Source: Candidatus Poribacteria bacterium
GTDB lineage: Bacteria > Poribacteria > WGA-4E > GCA-2687025
Direction: 5' to 3'
DNA: 64,000 nt
Assembly: GCA_018644665.1 (NCBI GenBank)
Contig: JABGQA010000104.1
Location: forward strand, 56,031-120,030
Shown: piece after piece, positions 25,889 to 34,777 of the stretch
Layout: every line of letters starts with the position of its first letter
How positions within the stretch are numbered: position 1 is the stretch's first letter
Made by a program: the position numbers and the translations under genes
Notes under the pieces: model-generated
Database searches by the model: none
Seen by the model: the letters and a program-made list of their open reading frames with translations, nothing else
Told to the model about the DNA's origin: nothing

Positions 25889-28293
25889 GACATCCCCTCG
25901 CCCGTGAAGTGTTGTGGAAGCCGAATCCTGAACGTCGTGCCCCGATGGAGTTCGCTATGGGCGGTGATCGCACCGCCGTGCTGTTCCACGATGCGCTTCG
26001 TCACCGCGAGGCCCAGTCCACTACCGTGCTGCTTCGTGGTGAAGAACGGCTCGAACAGATGCGCGAGGTCGTCGTCAGCTATCCCAGCGCCGGTGTCCTC
26101 AATGTCCAGTCCGACGTGCTGTGCGTCGCTCCACAGCCGGAGGGTTAGCCGCCCCCCATCCGGCATCGCCTCGACGGAGTTCTTCGCCAGGTTGAGAACC
26201 ACCTGCTTAATGCGCTCCGCATCCGCGTTGATGAGCGGGAGGTCTGGCGCGCTCTCGGTTACGATCTCTACACCCGCGTCCTGAGCCGACTCCCCGAGCA
26301 CCTCCATCATTTCCCGCACCATGTCCGCCAGCCGCTCAGGCGTGAAATCGAACGACAGCGGCGACGCGAAGTCCATCACGTCCTTGAGGATCATCTCCAG
26401 ACGCGACGCTTCGCGGACGATAATCTCCGCGCGTCGAGTCGCCTCCACATCTCCGCTCGTCTTCACGATCCGGCCGGCGAACCCGCCGATGTTAACGAGC
26501 GGGTTCCGTATCTCGTGAGCGACGTGAGCCGCCATCTGTCCCATGATAGCCAGCTTCTCAGTGGCCAACAACTTCGCCTGAGCCTCTGTGAGGTCGGCGA
26601 AAGCGGCTCCCAACTCGCGATAGGCCGCCGCGTTCGACACGGCTAACGCGGCCTGACTCGCGAACGCGCCCAACGACTCGTACTGGCGAGGAGTGATGGG
26701 CTGGCCGGTGACCATGTTGTCTGCAAGGATCACCCCAACGAGTTGCTTGCGTGCCACCAGCGGGATCACGACGCATTCGGCCGCCGCGGACAACTGCTGG
26801 AAGGCCGCGAGCAGTGGATTCGTGAGCGGCTCGTCGCGACGGATCGTGAACGGACCGTCCCACTCGGATGCCTCCGCAAGCGCCGCAGACGGCGCGGGCA
26901 CGCGGACATAGCAGTCGGTCACGTGGAGGTCGTTCCCCGACCCACCGTCGGTCTCGCGCCGCTCACGTATCTCGTTCAGGTGGTCTTCCAAGGTCTCATG
27001 CGGGATGCTGGACCATATCTCGTCCGCCTCCTCGCCGGATCTCGGGCCGATGCGGAGGTGTTGCCGAAGCGCGCTGTCCGCTTCCTCGACGAGGAACACG
27101 GCCCCGCTGTTGAACCCGAACCCAGGACCGGCGGTCACGCACGTCAACACGGCGTGGAGCAGCGAGTCGAGGTCGAGGGTGTCCTGCAGTTCCTGGCCGA
27201 GACGGTGCAGTAGGTGCGTCTGCTCGTACCTCTCGGTCGACTGGACCATCCGACCAATCAACCCGCAGAGCACCTCTAACGACTCCACCGCGTAGCGATC
27301 GAAGGCCCCCGGACTCAGGCTTTGGATCTCCAGCACCGCCGCGATGAAGCCGTCGTCCAGCTTCACTGGGACGGCGAGCACGCTCTGCACCCGCGCAGCG
27401 TCTGGGAAGGCGTCGTGATAGTACGGATCGCTGAGTCCGTCGTTCGTTAAGTACGGCGTCCCGGTGAACGCCACATGACCCAGGATGCCAACGTGGAGGC
27501 TCTGACAGTACGCCAGCGACTCGTACGGCGCGTATTCGCCCGCATGGGCCGCCAGGCGCAACTCCTCGGCGCCCCACTGCACTTCGAACATCGCCACTTC
27601 GTAGAACTCGAACCGGTCGTGGATGCGCGCCACAACGCGTCGGTAAAGCTGCTCCACCGACGGCGCTTGTGACAGCACCTCGGCGCTCACTTCTTGGATG
27701 ATCCGCGCGTGGGCGGATCGGTGCCGACGTTGCTGGTAGAGCGCTACGTTCCGGAGAAGCGCCAGCAGGAGGGGCGCAAGCTGCTTCGCCGCGGCAAGTT
27801 GTCCCGGCCCTCCCACATGCGGCGACCGGTGGTAGAGCACCAACAGGCAGGCGACATCCCGCGATGGCTCGTGCGCCGCTCCGAACCCGACGGGGATGAC
27901 GAGAAGCGAACGGGCGTCGCGGTATGTCAGCGCGCGGGCCAGGGGGTGCTCCGCGGCCTCGCCGAGGGCGCGGTAGTCCGCGAGCCACGCCGGCTCAGCC
28001 GCCGCGGCGATGTCCCGGAACGGCTCGCGCAGGCTCATTACGTGCCGTGATTCCTCGAATTCCTCGGTCGCCGTAGGGCGTGTGTACAGTCGCCGGCGCC
28101 GCTGTGCCGCCACCGCGACCGGCTCCGGGGGTATGACGAGCGGCGTGAGCGCTTCATATCCGAAAAGTGGGGCCAGCACCGATTCTATGCTGTCGAACAG
28201 GTGGGCCCATGTCGCGTCCGACGATCGGGTGGCAAGATCCAACAGCCTGGCCTGAGCCGCCCCGATCTCTGCGTAGTCGATCTCGTCCGACAT
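25885..28293 (-). CDS. Soluble GAF-domain sensor histidine kinase
   Basis: Histidine kinase of about 802 residues with no membrane segment. The N-terminal 560 residues look like two or three GAF-type sensory modules (for example YQQRRHRSAHARIIQEVSAE through VLEIQSLSPGAFD, and LHRLGQELQDTLDLDSLLHA onward). The kinase core has the H-box AAHVAHEIRNPL near residue 590, N-box NLAKNSVEAMP, and G-boxes DTGAGI and GSGLGLAV near the C-terminus. It is paired with the overlapping receiver gene. I prefer the ATG at 28293 with GGGAC upstream; ATG at 28311 is in frame but lacks a ribosome-binding site. The signal is unknown. Confidence 0.9.
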   Translation of the reverse strand: MSDEIDYAEIGAAQARLLDLATRSSDATWAHLFDSIESVLAPLFGYEALTPLVIPPEPVAVAAQRRRRLYTRPTATEEFEESRHVMSLREPFRDIAAAAEPAWLADYRALGEAAEHPLARALTYRDARSLLVIPVGFGAAHEPSRDVACLLVLYHRSPHVGGPGQLAAAKQLAPLLLALLRNVALYQQRRHRSAHARIIQEVSAEVLSQAPSVEQLYRRVVARIHDRFEFYEVAMFEVQWGAEELRLAAHAGEYAPYESLAYCQSLHVGILGHVAFTGTPYLTNDGLSDPYYHDAFPDAARVQSVLAVPVKLDDGFIAAVLEIQSLSPGAFDRYAVESLEVLCGLIGRMVQSTERYEQTHLLHRLGQELQDTLDLDSLLHAVLTCVTAGPGFGFNSGAVFLVEEADSALRQHLRIGPRSGEEADEIWSSIPHETLEDHLNEIRERRETDGGSGNDLHVTDCYVRVPAPSAALAEASEWDGPFTIRRDEPLTNPLLAAFQQLSAAAECVVIPLVARKQLVGVILADNMVTGQPITPRQYESLGAFASQAALAVSNAAAYRELGAAFADLTEAQAKLLATEKLAIMGQMAAHVAHEIRNPLVNIGGFAGRIVKTSGDVEATRRAEIIVREASRLEMILKDVMDFASPLSFDFTPERLADMVREMMEVLGESAQDAGVEIVTESAPDLPLINADAERIKQVVLNLAKNSVEAMPDGGRLTLRLWSDAQHVGLDIEDTGAGIADDDLAHLFEPFFTTKQHGSGLGLAVTKRIVEQHGGAITAHSELHRGTTFRIRLPQHFTGEGMS

Positions 28294-28394
28294 TGGGAGT
28301 CCCTGTGCCATGGTTCGGCCGGAAGCGCCCGGCCGTCCGGCGTCGCCGCGTCTGCCTCCATGTTACCCCAGTGTACCGGCGAGATCGGCGCGCC

Positions 28395-28823
28395 CTACGT
28401 CGTCCCCGTCGAGCCGAAGCCGCCAGCGCCGCGCTCCGTATCCTCGAGCGCGTCAACCTCGACGACCTCCGGCGAGGCATGGGGGAGCACGAGCATCTGC
28501 GCGATGCGTGTCCCCGGCTCGATTTCGCGCGGCTCGTCCGACGCGTTGGTTAGGACGACCTTCACTTCGCCGCGGTAGTCCGAGTCGATGACACCCGCGC
28601 TCGTGCGTAGCCCCTTCAGAGCGAGAGAACTCCGGTCCTTCACCAGCCCGAAATGCCCCGCCGGGATTTCGACGGCGATCCCCGTAGACACAAGAGCCGT
28701 CTCTCCTGGAACCAGGGTGACCGTCCTGTCGAGGACGGCGGTGAGGTCGAAACCCGCGGCGTGCGCGCTGCCGCGCGCGGGAGCCTTCGCCCCGGGCGTG
28801 AGCAGTCTGACGCGAAGTTGCAT
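28395..28823 (-). CDS. dut: Deoxyuridine 5'-triphosphate nucleotidohydrolase (dUTPase)
   Basis: Hydrolyses dUTP to dUMP and so keeps uracil out of DNA. It is 142 residues, the size of trimeric dUTPases. All five motifs are present in order: AGFDL, RSSLALKG, GVIDSDYRGEV with the catalytic Asp, GTRIAQMLV and RGAGGFGSTG. The ATG at 28823 gives the standard N-terminus MQLRVRLLTPGAKAP; the in-frame upstream extension to 28937 runs into the divergent nucleoside hydrolase gene and is rejected. It is the first gene of the minus-strand run leading into the histidine kinase, 101 bp downstream. Confidence 0.96.
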   Translation of the reverse strand: MQLRVRLLTPGAKAPARGSAHAAGFDLTAVLDRTVTLVPGETALVSTGIAVEIPAGHFGLVKDRSSLALKGLRTSAGVIDSDYRGEVKVVLTNASDEPREIEPGTRIAQMLVLPHASPEVVEVDALEDTERGAGGFGSTGTT

Positions 28824-28887
28824 GGCGTCCCGTTCGGTGCTAGGAACGTGCTGTGGCGTTGTCTCCGCATCGTATAGGAGAAGCTCC

Positions 28888-29790
28888 GTGAGCGACAAGA
28901 TTCCGGTTATTCTGGACACCGACATCGGCTCCGACATCGACGACGCCGTGTGCCTGGCCTATCTCCTCCGGCAGTCGCGCTGCGACCTTCTCGGCGTCAC
29001 GACGGCCACCGGCGACACAGGACAGCGCGCATCGCTGGCCGCGCTGATCTGCGAAGCGGCCGATCGGCCGGACATACCGGTCCATCGCGGCTCTCCCGGC
29101 CCACTCATGAACGGCCCCGGGCAGCCCAACGTCCCGCAGTACGACGCGATCCGCGACCGCGACCACCGCACGGACTTCGAGCCATATTCCGCCGTGTCGT
29201 TCTTGCAGCGGACGATCCGCGAGCGGCCGAACGAGATCACGTTGCTCGCAATCGGCCCCATGACGAATCTCGGATTGCTGTTCTCGTTGGACCCAGAGAT
29301 CCCCAGCCTGTTGAAAGAGTTGGTCCTGATGTGCGGCGTCTTCACGGCGGGCAATGGGCACGGCCCTGGGTCGCGCGAGTGGAACGCGATGAGCGACCCG
29401 GCGGCCACCGCAATCACGTACAAGGCGCGTCCGCCACGATTCACGTCGGTAGGTCTCGAGGTCACCACGAAGTGCGTCCTGGGCGCGGACGAGTGTCGCG
29501 ACCGCTTCCGTAAGGCGGCGGGCCCGCTGACGATCGTCGCGGATATGGCGGAGGTGTGGTTCCGAGGGCGTCAGGCGATCACGTTCCACGATCCGCTGGC
29601 CTCGGCGGTCATGTTCGAGCCGGGCCTGTGCGAATACGCCGATGGGGAGGTGAGCGTGCACGCGAGCGGTCACGGCATCGCCGGCTTGACCGCGTTCGAT
29701 CGCCGGGCAGACGAGAAGCCACACCGCGTCGCGACGCAGGTCGACTCCGAAGCCTTCTTCACGCACTACTTCGACGTCGTAGGCGGCTAA
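28888..29790 (+). CDS. Inosine-uridine-preferring nucleoside hydrolase family protein
   Basis: Hydrolyses N-glycosidic bonds of nucleosides, with a calcium-binding Asp cluster at the N-terminus: VILDTDIGSDIDDAVCLAY (about residues 7-25). Further family features are LLAIGPMTNLGLLFSLDP and an HDP motif (FHDPLASAV) that carries the catalytic His and metal Asp. The product is 300 residues, normal for the family. The GTG start at 28888 is chosen for the TAGGAG upstream. It diverges from dut with a 64-bp gap and reads toward radC. A nucleotide-salvage theme links the two divergent genes. Confidence 0.93.
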   Translation: MSDKIPVILDTDIGSDIDDAVCLAYLLRQSRCDLLGVTTATGDTGQRASLAALICEAADRPDIPVHRGSPGPLMNGPGQPNVPQYDAIRDRDHRTDFEPYSAVSFLQRTIRERPNEITLLAIGPMTNLGLLFSLDPEIPSLLKELVLMCGVFTAGNGHGPGSREWNAMSDPAATAITYKARPPRFTSVGLEVTTKCVLGADECRDRFRKAAGPLTIVADMAEVWFRGRQAITFHDPLASAVMFEPGLCEYADGEVSVHASGHGIAGLTAFDRRADEKPHRVATQVDSEAFFTHYFDVVGG

Positions 29791-29822
29791 CGCCGGCCCG
29801 CGCGCTGCGAAGGAGCGAACGC

Positions 29823-30485
29823 TTGCCCGACCATTCCGACGCGCGTCCGCGTGAGCGCATCCTGAGGCAGGGCGTGAAGGCGGCTAGCGTCAGCGAACTC
29901 GTGGCCGCCATCCTCGGCCCCAAGGCCGAAGAGATGGAGGTCGCGGATCGTCTACTGCGCCGCTTCGACGGGAACCTCGTGCGCATGGCGGACGAGACGC
30001 CGCAGTCATTGGCGCGGTGCATCGGCCTGGGGCCGTCCCAGGGGGCCCAACTGGCCGCCGTGTTCGAGCTCGGCCGACGCTGGGCGCATTTCCTGCCGTC
30101 CACCAACCCCGCCATCCAAACCGCGTCGGATGTCGCGAACTTCCTGATGCCGCATATGCGGGGCGAGAGCCAGGAGGTGCTCTACGTTCTCTGCCTCAAC
30201 GCCAAGAACGTCATCACGAACCATCGTCCGCTGTTCGTCGGCACGCTCAACGCTAGTCTAATCCATCCCCGCGAGGTGTTTCGGTTCGCCGTCGAGAACG
30301 CGGCGGCGAGCATCGTGCTCGCGCACAACCATCCCTCGGGCGATCCTACTCCCAGCGATGAGGACGTGACGATCACTCGGCGGTTGGTCGAGGCGGGAAG
30401 GGCGTTGGAAATACCGATCCTGGACCACGTCATTCTCGGGGAGAACGTGTTCCACAGCCTCAAGGAGAGCGGCGCGATTCCTTAG
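29823..30485 (+). CDS. radC: RadC family (JAB/MPN) protein
   Basis: Member of the RadC/UPF0758 family, 220 residues. The N-terminal half has helix-hairpin-helix-like sequence (LARCIGLGPSQGAQLAAVFELGRR); the C-terminal half is a JAB/MPN metal domain with HNHPSGDPTPSDED containing the His-x-His and Asp zinc ligands. Despite the name, its role in repair is disputed. The start is TTG at 29823 with AGGAG exactly 7 bp upstream and an N-terminus fitting the family (RPRERILRQG). It lies 32 bp after the nucleoside hydrolase and meets the RimK-like gene end to end. Confidence 0.93.
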   Translation: MPDHSDARPRERILRQGVKAASVSELVAAILGPKAEEMEVADRLLRRFDGNLVRMADETPQSLARCIGLGPSQGAQLAAVFELGRRWAHFLPSTNPAIQTASDVANFLMPHMRGESQEVLYVLCLNAKNVITNHRPLFVGTLNASLIHPREVFRFAVENAAASIVLAHNHPSGDPTPSDEDVTITRRLVEAGRALEIPILDHVILGENVFHSLKESGAIP

Positions 30486-30486
30486 G

Positions 30487-31368
30487 CTAGGAGCGCGACG
30501 CCACGGACATCGCGTGCTTTATCATCACGCGCGCCACGTCGCGCCTGGTGGCTTCTTCGAATCCCTCGAAGCCGGGCGACGGGTTCACTTCCAAGACGAC
30601 GAGGTCGTTCCCCAGACGCAGCATATCCACGCCTGCGATGCCCAATCCCATGGCCGCCGAGGAGCGGACTGCGAGGTCCGTCATCTCGTCGGACGCGCGT
30701 ATCGCCCGAGCCTGTCCGCCGCGGTGCAGGTTAGCGCGGAAATCGCCTTCTGCCGCGACGCGTTCCATCGCCCCGATGACCTCATCCCCCACGACGAGCA
30801 CGCGGATGTCGCGGCCGGAGGCCTCCGGCGAGAACTCCTGCGCGATGAAGTTCTTGCCCATGTTCCAGAAGGCGAGCAGGGCCGATTTCATGGTAAGCGG
30901 CGTCTCGAACAGCATGATCCCGCTGCCCTGGGTGCCCTGGAACGGCTTCGTGATGAGCGGATACCCGCCCACCCTTTTGACGCCTCGATCCAAGTCGCCG
31001 GCCGCTCCGGCGAGGAACGTCGCCGGCACGGGCAGCCCGTGTTCGGCCAGGACGCGCAGACTGCGCCATTTGTGGCGGGCCAGCTCGATGGCGTCGGCGC
31101 CGTTTACGGACGGCACGCCGACGTGCTCGAAGTGCGCGACCAGTTCCATCCCGTACTCCGCTGTCGCCGACCCGAGGCGCGGAACGACGACATCCAAACC
31201 CTCGACAGACCGCTCGTTGTGCGTGATCGCGGGTCCTCCCGCCGCGATGTACATCGTGCAGTCCCACGGGTCCATCAGGGTGACCCGATGTCCGAGTTCG
31301 TTGGCGGCTTTAACGAGTCGGAGGGTGGAGTAGTTCTTCTTACCCCGCGAGATGATGCCGATACGCAT
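30487..31368 (-). CDS. rimK: RimK-like ATP-grasp ligase
   Basis: ATP-grasp enzyme of 293 residues close to RimK, which adds glutamates to ribosomal protein S6 or makes poly-glutamate. The N-terminus MRIGIISRGKKNYSTLRL, the P-loop-like TKPFQGTQGSGIMLFE, QEFSPEASGRDIRVLVVGD, EGDFRANLHRGG and the metal site LEVNPSPGFEGFE match RimK closely. The ATG at 31368 is chosen because it begins at the conserved N-terminus; upstream in-frame sequence to 31425 shows no conservation. It converges on radC with one base between the stops. The acceptor protein cannot be deduced. Confidence 0.9.
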   Translation of the reverse strand: MRIGIISRGKKNYSTLRLVKAANELGHRVTLMDPWDCTMYIAAGGPAITHNERSVEGLDVVVPRLGSATAEYGMELVAHFEHVGVPSVNGADAIELARHKWRSLRVLAEHGLPVPATFLAGAAGDLDRGVKRVGGYPLITKPFQGTQGSGIMLFETPLTMKSALLAFWNMGKNFIAQEFSPEASGRDIRVLVVGDEVIGAMERVAAEGDFRANLHRGGQARAIRASDEMTDLAVRSSAAMGLGIAGVDMLRLGNDLVVLEVNPSPGFEGFEEATRRDVARVMIKHAMSVASRS

Positions 31369-31574
31369 GGATGCGATGGGTCCTACTGATGCTCTGCCAC
31401 CGGAGACACGCGGGCGACCCCGCACGGCGCAACACGATGTGTCGCCGGGAAGTATAGCGCCGCCGAGGCGGGGCCGCAGTAGGCCGTCGCGGAGAGATGT
31501 CGGGAGAACCGCAGGCGGGTCGCCCGGCGGCGTTGGGGCCGCCGGGCGGTGTGGTTGCGTCGCTTACGCGGGGT

Positions 31575-32036
31575 CTACCACAGCGAATGGGCAATCGGGG
31601 CGGCGGGGACGATCATCGCATTCGTCGCGCCGGCCCACGCCATGAACGCGTCGAAGTCGCCCCACGACGCGGCAGCCTGCTCGAAGTGGTCCGCGACGCC
31701 GGCTCCACTCTCGTACACTTCGGCGAGGATGAAGATCGTGTTCCCGGTCGGCTCCGATTCGGGATCCAGCGGGTCGGACAGTTCGGGTGCCATCGACACG
31801 TTATAGCGCAGCAGGGCCTTGTCGCCCTCCTGGTGGTGTGTCGCCTTCATGAAAGGCGCGTGCGTGGAGAACAGCCGTTTGCCCTCGACCGTCTGCTCCG
31901 CGTTGGCGACGGCGACGATCAGGAGCTGAATCTTGCCCTCTTGCCCGTGGTGGTCGCCGTGCATCTCCGCGACGATAGTGAACGTGATCGCGAGCGTGGC
32001 GATGATCGCCGCCGCCCACGCGAGTCTCTTCTTCAT
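31575..32036 (-). CDS. Exported ABM-like (antibiotic biosynthesis monooxygenase) domain protein
   Basis: Protein of 153 residues with a signal peptide or single N-terminal helix (MKKRLAWAAAIIATLAITFTI). The rest resembles the dimeric ferredoxin-like ABM fold: KIQLLIVAVAN, LLRYNVSMAPE, FILAEVYESGAGVADHFEQ and a closing hydrophobic strand. Such small domains act as monooxygenases or haem-degrading enzymes but many have no known role. The His-rich stretch MHGDHHGQ right after the signal segment could bind metal. It stands alone between rimK (206 bp away) and a decayed region. Confidence 0.65.
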   Translation of the reverse strand: MKKRLAWAAAIIATLAITFTIVAEMHGDHHGQEGKIQLLIVAVANAEQTVEGKRLFSTHAPFMKATHHQEGDKALLRYNVSMAPELSDPLDPESEPTGNTIFILAEVYESGAGVADHFEQAAASWGDFDAFMAWAGATNAMIVPAAPIAHSLW

Positions 32037-32417
32037 ATGGACGTGGTCTCCTTACAAGCGTCTCGTTGCGTACCTCCGAGTGACGGAACGACCTCTGTAT
32101 AGCACACCCGGTACCTTGCGAACATCACCGTCACTCCCCGCATCCGCAGCCGTTTTTACAGCCCGACCGAAGGCTACGGGACTGCCCCTACAATCGCCGG
32201 ACATCCCCTGGGAGACCCGAGGAGCAAGCATCGGGGAAGCCTACTACGTTTGGGAATTACGCTACCGTTACGCCATTAAGGGAGACTCCGGGGAGCGGCT
32301 CTGCCGCGGCCCAGACAGCCGAGAACGACACACCTGCGTACACCGCCGGGCGCATCGGCCGCGAGGCTGCGACCAATGGTCCCACCGCACGGCAAGAGTC
32401 GCGAGGCGCGGACGGCC
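32037..32417. other. Gene-free interval
   Basis: About 380 bp upstream of the ABM-like gene. I see no convincing coding sequence, RNA or repeat here. It adjoins the DHDPS-family remnant and may include further decayed sequence of that duplication. Confidence 0.4.
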
Positions 32418-32584
32418 CTAGCGAGGAGGGATCACCAGGCCTGACCGCGTGCCTCGCACGTCTCCGTCGGCCGCTGCGAGCAGCGTGGCGATCTCCATCC
32501 GGTCTTCCTCGTCAATACGGAAGGCGGGTTCCGTCATGGACGCCATCGCGCTCCGCCGCTGCAGGTTGCGCCGAATCGGGCCTG
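32418..32584 (-). pseudogene. C-terminal remnant of a second DHDPS-family gene
   Basis: Translation of the minus strand ending at the TAG 32418-32420 gives IRRNLQRRSAMASMTEPAF, then DEEDRMEIATLLAAADGDVRG. It aligns residue for residue with the C-terminus of the intact DHDPS-family protein at 33835-34737 (IRYILRRRGVMTSMTE, DEEDRKEISTLLAPVADDVRG). Upstream of the Ile the same frame meets a TAG and homology stops, although a short stretch up to about 32640 in another frame may also be related. No start codon or ribosome site is attached. It is therefore the decayed end of a paralogue, separated from its intact relative by the BNR-propeller gene. Confidence 0.8.
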
Positions 32585-32648
32585 GCTAACTGGACTATTG
32601 GGCGGCGCGAGTCGCCGATGAAGCTCTCGCGCAGTGCTCGCGGCTCTG

Positions 32649-33755
32649 CTACGGGCGTTTGAGGAGGGCCCAGGTCACCGCCGCCGTCCCGGCCGCCTCG
32701 ACTCCGGCGCCGAGCGATAGGCGGTAGAGCCGACCCGACTGCACATAGAGGGCGTCGTCCCCGGACAGGAAGAACAGCCGTCCCGAGAACTCCCCAACAC
32801 GCTCCCATCGCTCGCCGTCGTCGCGGGACGCAAAGAGACCCCCGGGCTGTCCTCCGGTTCCCGAACCGCCTGCGTATAGCACGCCTCGCGAGGCGTCGAC
32901 CGCGAACGACGAGGCGATACCTAGGTGTTCGTCGAGCGTTTCGAGCGTGTAGAGCGGAGGGGCGGGACGAGGCGTGTCGTACACCTGAATCGGCGACGGT
33001 TCCTCGTCGCGAGTGGCGCCGTGGACACGGCTTATCGTGTACAGACGCGTGGGGTCGTTCGAGGCGAAGCCCAAGCCACCCGACTCAAACCATCCACCTC
33101 CCCACTCGATGAACGTCTCGTTCGCGAAGTCCACAACCCCTCTGTACCGTCCGAGGATGCGCGGCGGCTTCACGTTGTAGAACACGGTCCCGGTCTCGGG
33201 GTGCGTCCAGAGGCCTGCCCAGGCCGGCACGTTCGCCTTGTATCCCGTTGTGAGGTTGAGGTACGTCGCGCCTTCGGCGTAGCCTCCCGCGCTCTCGTGA
33301 TACGCGATGCGGAACGGGTCCGTGGGCGAAACCGTCACGTACTTGATCCCACGATCCGGCATAGTCGTCACGAGCGGCGGCGTGAGATCGACCCATGTCG
33401 CGCCGCCGTCCGTGCTCTGTTGCAGGCCGCCCGCCGTCCTGTACATGACCGCGGCGTCGGAACGTGCGACGGCATAGGTCCAGGCCGCCGGATGACGCTC
33501 CAGGCTCTCCTCGCCGCCCAGACCGGAGGCGAGCGTCTCCCACGTGACCCCGCCGTCGAATGTGCGCACCAGTGCCAAACCCTCGAACGGCTCCCAAGAG
33601 GACATGTAATAGGTGCTGGGAGCTTCGTAGATGAGCAGTTCGTGCGAATCGTCAAACGCAGGGAACACTCGCTCCAGCGCGGTCTGCGCGGGACATAGCG
33701 ATGCACAGAACACATACACCATGAGACACAGGGCGCACAGACGGGCGGGCTTCAT
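32649..33755 (-). CDS. Secreted BNR/sortilin-type beta-propeller with C-terminal WxxLKR tail
   Basis: Exported protein of 368 residues. The signal peptide is MKPARLCALCLMVYVFCASLCPAQ. The body has Asp-box (BNR) repeats: SxDGGxTW-type segments RTFDGGVTWETL, QQSTDGGATWVDL and ASRDDGERWERV, as in VPS10/sortilin or sialidase-like propellers; no catalytic triad of sialidases is evident. It ends VEAAGTAAVTWALLKRP, whose V, G, W, L and K align with tails of other secreted proteins in the window. The ATG at 33755 is preceded by GACA only, a weak site, but the signal peptide supports it. It lies 79 bp downstream of the DHDPS-family gene. Confidence 0.8.
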   Translation of the reverse strand: MKPARLCALCLMVYVFCASLCPAQTALERVFPAFDDSHELLIYEAPSTYYMSSWEPFEGLALVRTFDGGVTWETLASGLGGEESLERHPAAWTYAVARSDAAVMYRTAGGLQQSTDGGATWVDLTPPLVTTMPDRGIKYVTVSPTDPFRIAYHESAGGYAEGATYLNLTTGYKANVPAWAGLWTHPETGTVFYNVKPPRILGRYRGVVDFANETFIEWGGGWFESGGLGFASNDPTRLYTISRVHGATRDEEPSPIQVYDTPRPAPPLYTLETLDEHLGIASSFAVDASRGVLYAGGSGTGGQPGGLFASRDDGERWERVGEFSGRLFFLSGDDALYVQSGRLYRLSLGAGVEAAGTAAVTWALLKRP

Positions 33756-33834
33756 GGTCGTGTCCTTGTCTCTGCCGGCGCCAGCGGGCCGAAGCGCGCG
33801 CAATGCCGGTGGCAGAGGATCGCACGCGGCTCGA

Positions 33835-34737
33835 TCACTCCGGGCCGAACGGATACCCCCGTACATCGTCCGCGACCGGGGCGAGGAGCGTGGAGATCTC
33901 TTTCCGGTCTTCCTCGTCTAGACCGGGAGAGGGGGCGCGCTCCGTCATCGATGTCATGACGCCTCGCCGTCGCAGGATGTAGCGGATAAGCGCGTGGTTC
34001 TCGAGGTTGATAAGGGGCAGAAGCCGCCGATGCAACTCTCTCGCGCCGTCCTCGTCGCCGTCCGACCAGCGCTCCATGACGATCGCTAGGAGATCGCCGA
34101 ATTCGCAGGCTGGCATGCACCCATCGGCGCCCTGGCGCATCTCGGCCGGCAGGAATTTCCCCGCCGCGCCGCCGAAGATGGTCTTCACCCCGTCCCCAAC
34201 GCACCGGCGTACCTCGCCGATGTGCTTCGGACCCGGTTGCCGTTCCTCCTTCACGTACTCGATCTGAGGGATGTCCTCGACGAGCTGCGCGATCTGTTCA
34301 CCCGTTAGCGGGGCGTATCCGCCAGCGTTTTGCACCATGATCGGCCCGTCGAAGGCGTCGCCGAGGCGGCGGAACATGTCCATTGCCACCGCCGCGTTGG
34401 TGCGGGCCGGGGCCATCGCGATGACTGCGTCTGCGCCGGCCTCTTGGCCCGCGCGTGCATAGGCGAGGGTCTGCGGAACGGACACCCCGGAGCAACCGAA
34501 GACGACAGGCACGTGCCCGCCAACTTCATCGAGCACGAGGTCGAGATTCCGCGTCCGTTCCTCCTCGCCCAGGAAGTAGAACTCCCCGACCATCACCGGC
34601 CACACGATCCCCTGCTGCCCCGTCTCGCAGCAGAACCGCGCGGTCGCTCGCAGGTCGTCTCCGTCGATCTCCAAGTCCGTGCGGTACGGCGTCGGCAACA
34701 GCCCGAACACCCCGCGAAGAACGCCCTCGTACGCCAT
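33835..34737 (-). CDS. DHDPS/NAL-family aldolase (class I)
   Basis: TIM-barrel lyase of the dihydrodipicolinate synthase / N-acetylneuraminate lyase family, 300 residues. The Schiff-base lysine is Lys163 in IEYVKEER. The position of the catalytic Tyr of true DHDPS (YN) reads VQNAGG, so a biosynthetic DapA role is unlikely and a sugar-acid or keto-acid lyase is more plausible. The ATG at 34737 has GGGAGG upstream; the GTG at 34749 is rejected. It follows malic enzyme by 40 bp and precedes a BNR propeller. Part of an extra copy of this gene persists at 32.4 kb. Confidence 0.85.
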   Translation of the reverse strand: MAYEGVLRGVFGLLPTPYRTDLEIDGDDLRATARFCCETGQQGIVWPVMVGEFYFLGEEERTRNLDLVLDEVGGHVPVVFGCSGVSVPQTLAYARAGQEAGADAVIAMAPARTNAAVAMDMFRRLGDAFDGPIMVQNAGGYAPLTGEQIAQLVEDIPQIEYVKEERQPGPKHIGEVRRCVGDGVKTIFGGAAGKFLPAEMRQGADGCMPACEFGDLLAIVMERWSDGDEDGARELHRRLLPLINLENHALIRYILRRRGVMTSMTERAPSPGLDEEDRKEISTLLAPVADDVRGYPFGPE

Positions 34738-34777
34738 CGGTCCTCCCACCCGCCGGAGCCGGGGCTCCGTCTACAAG

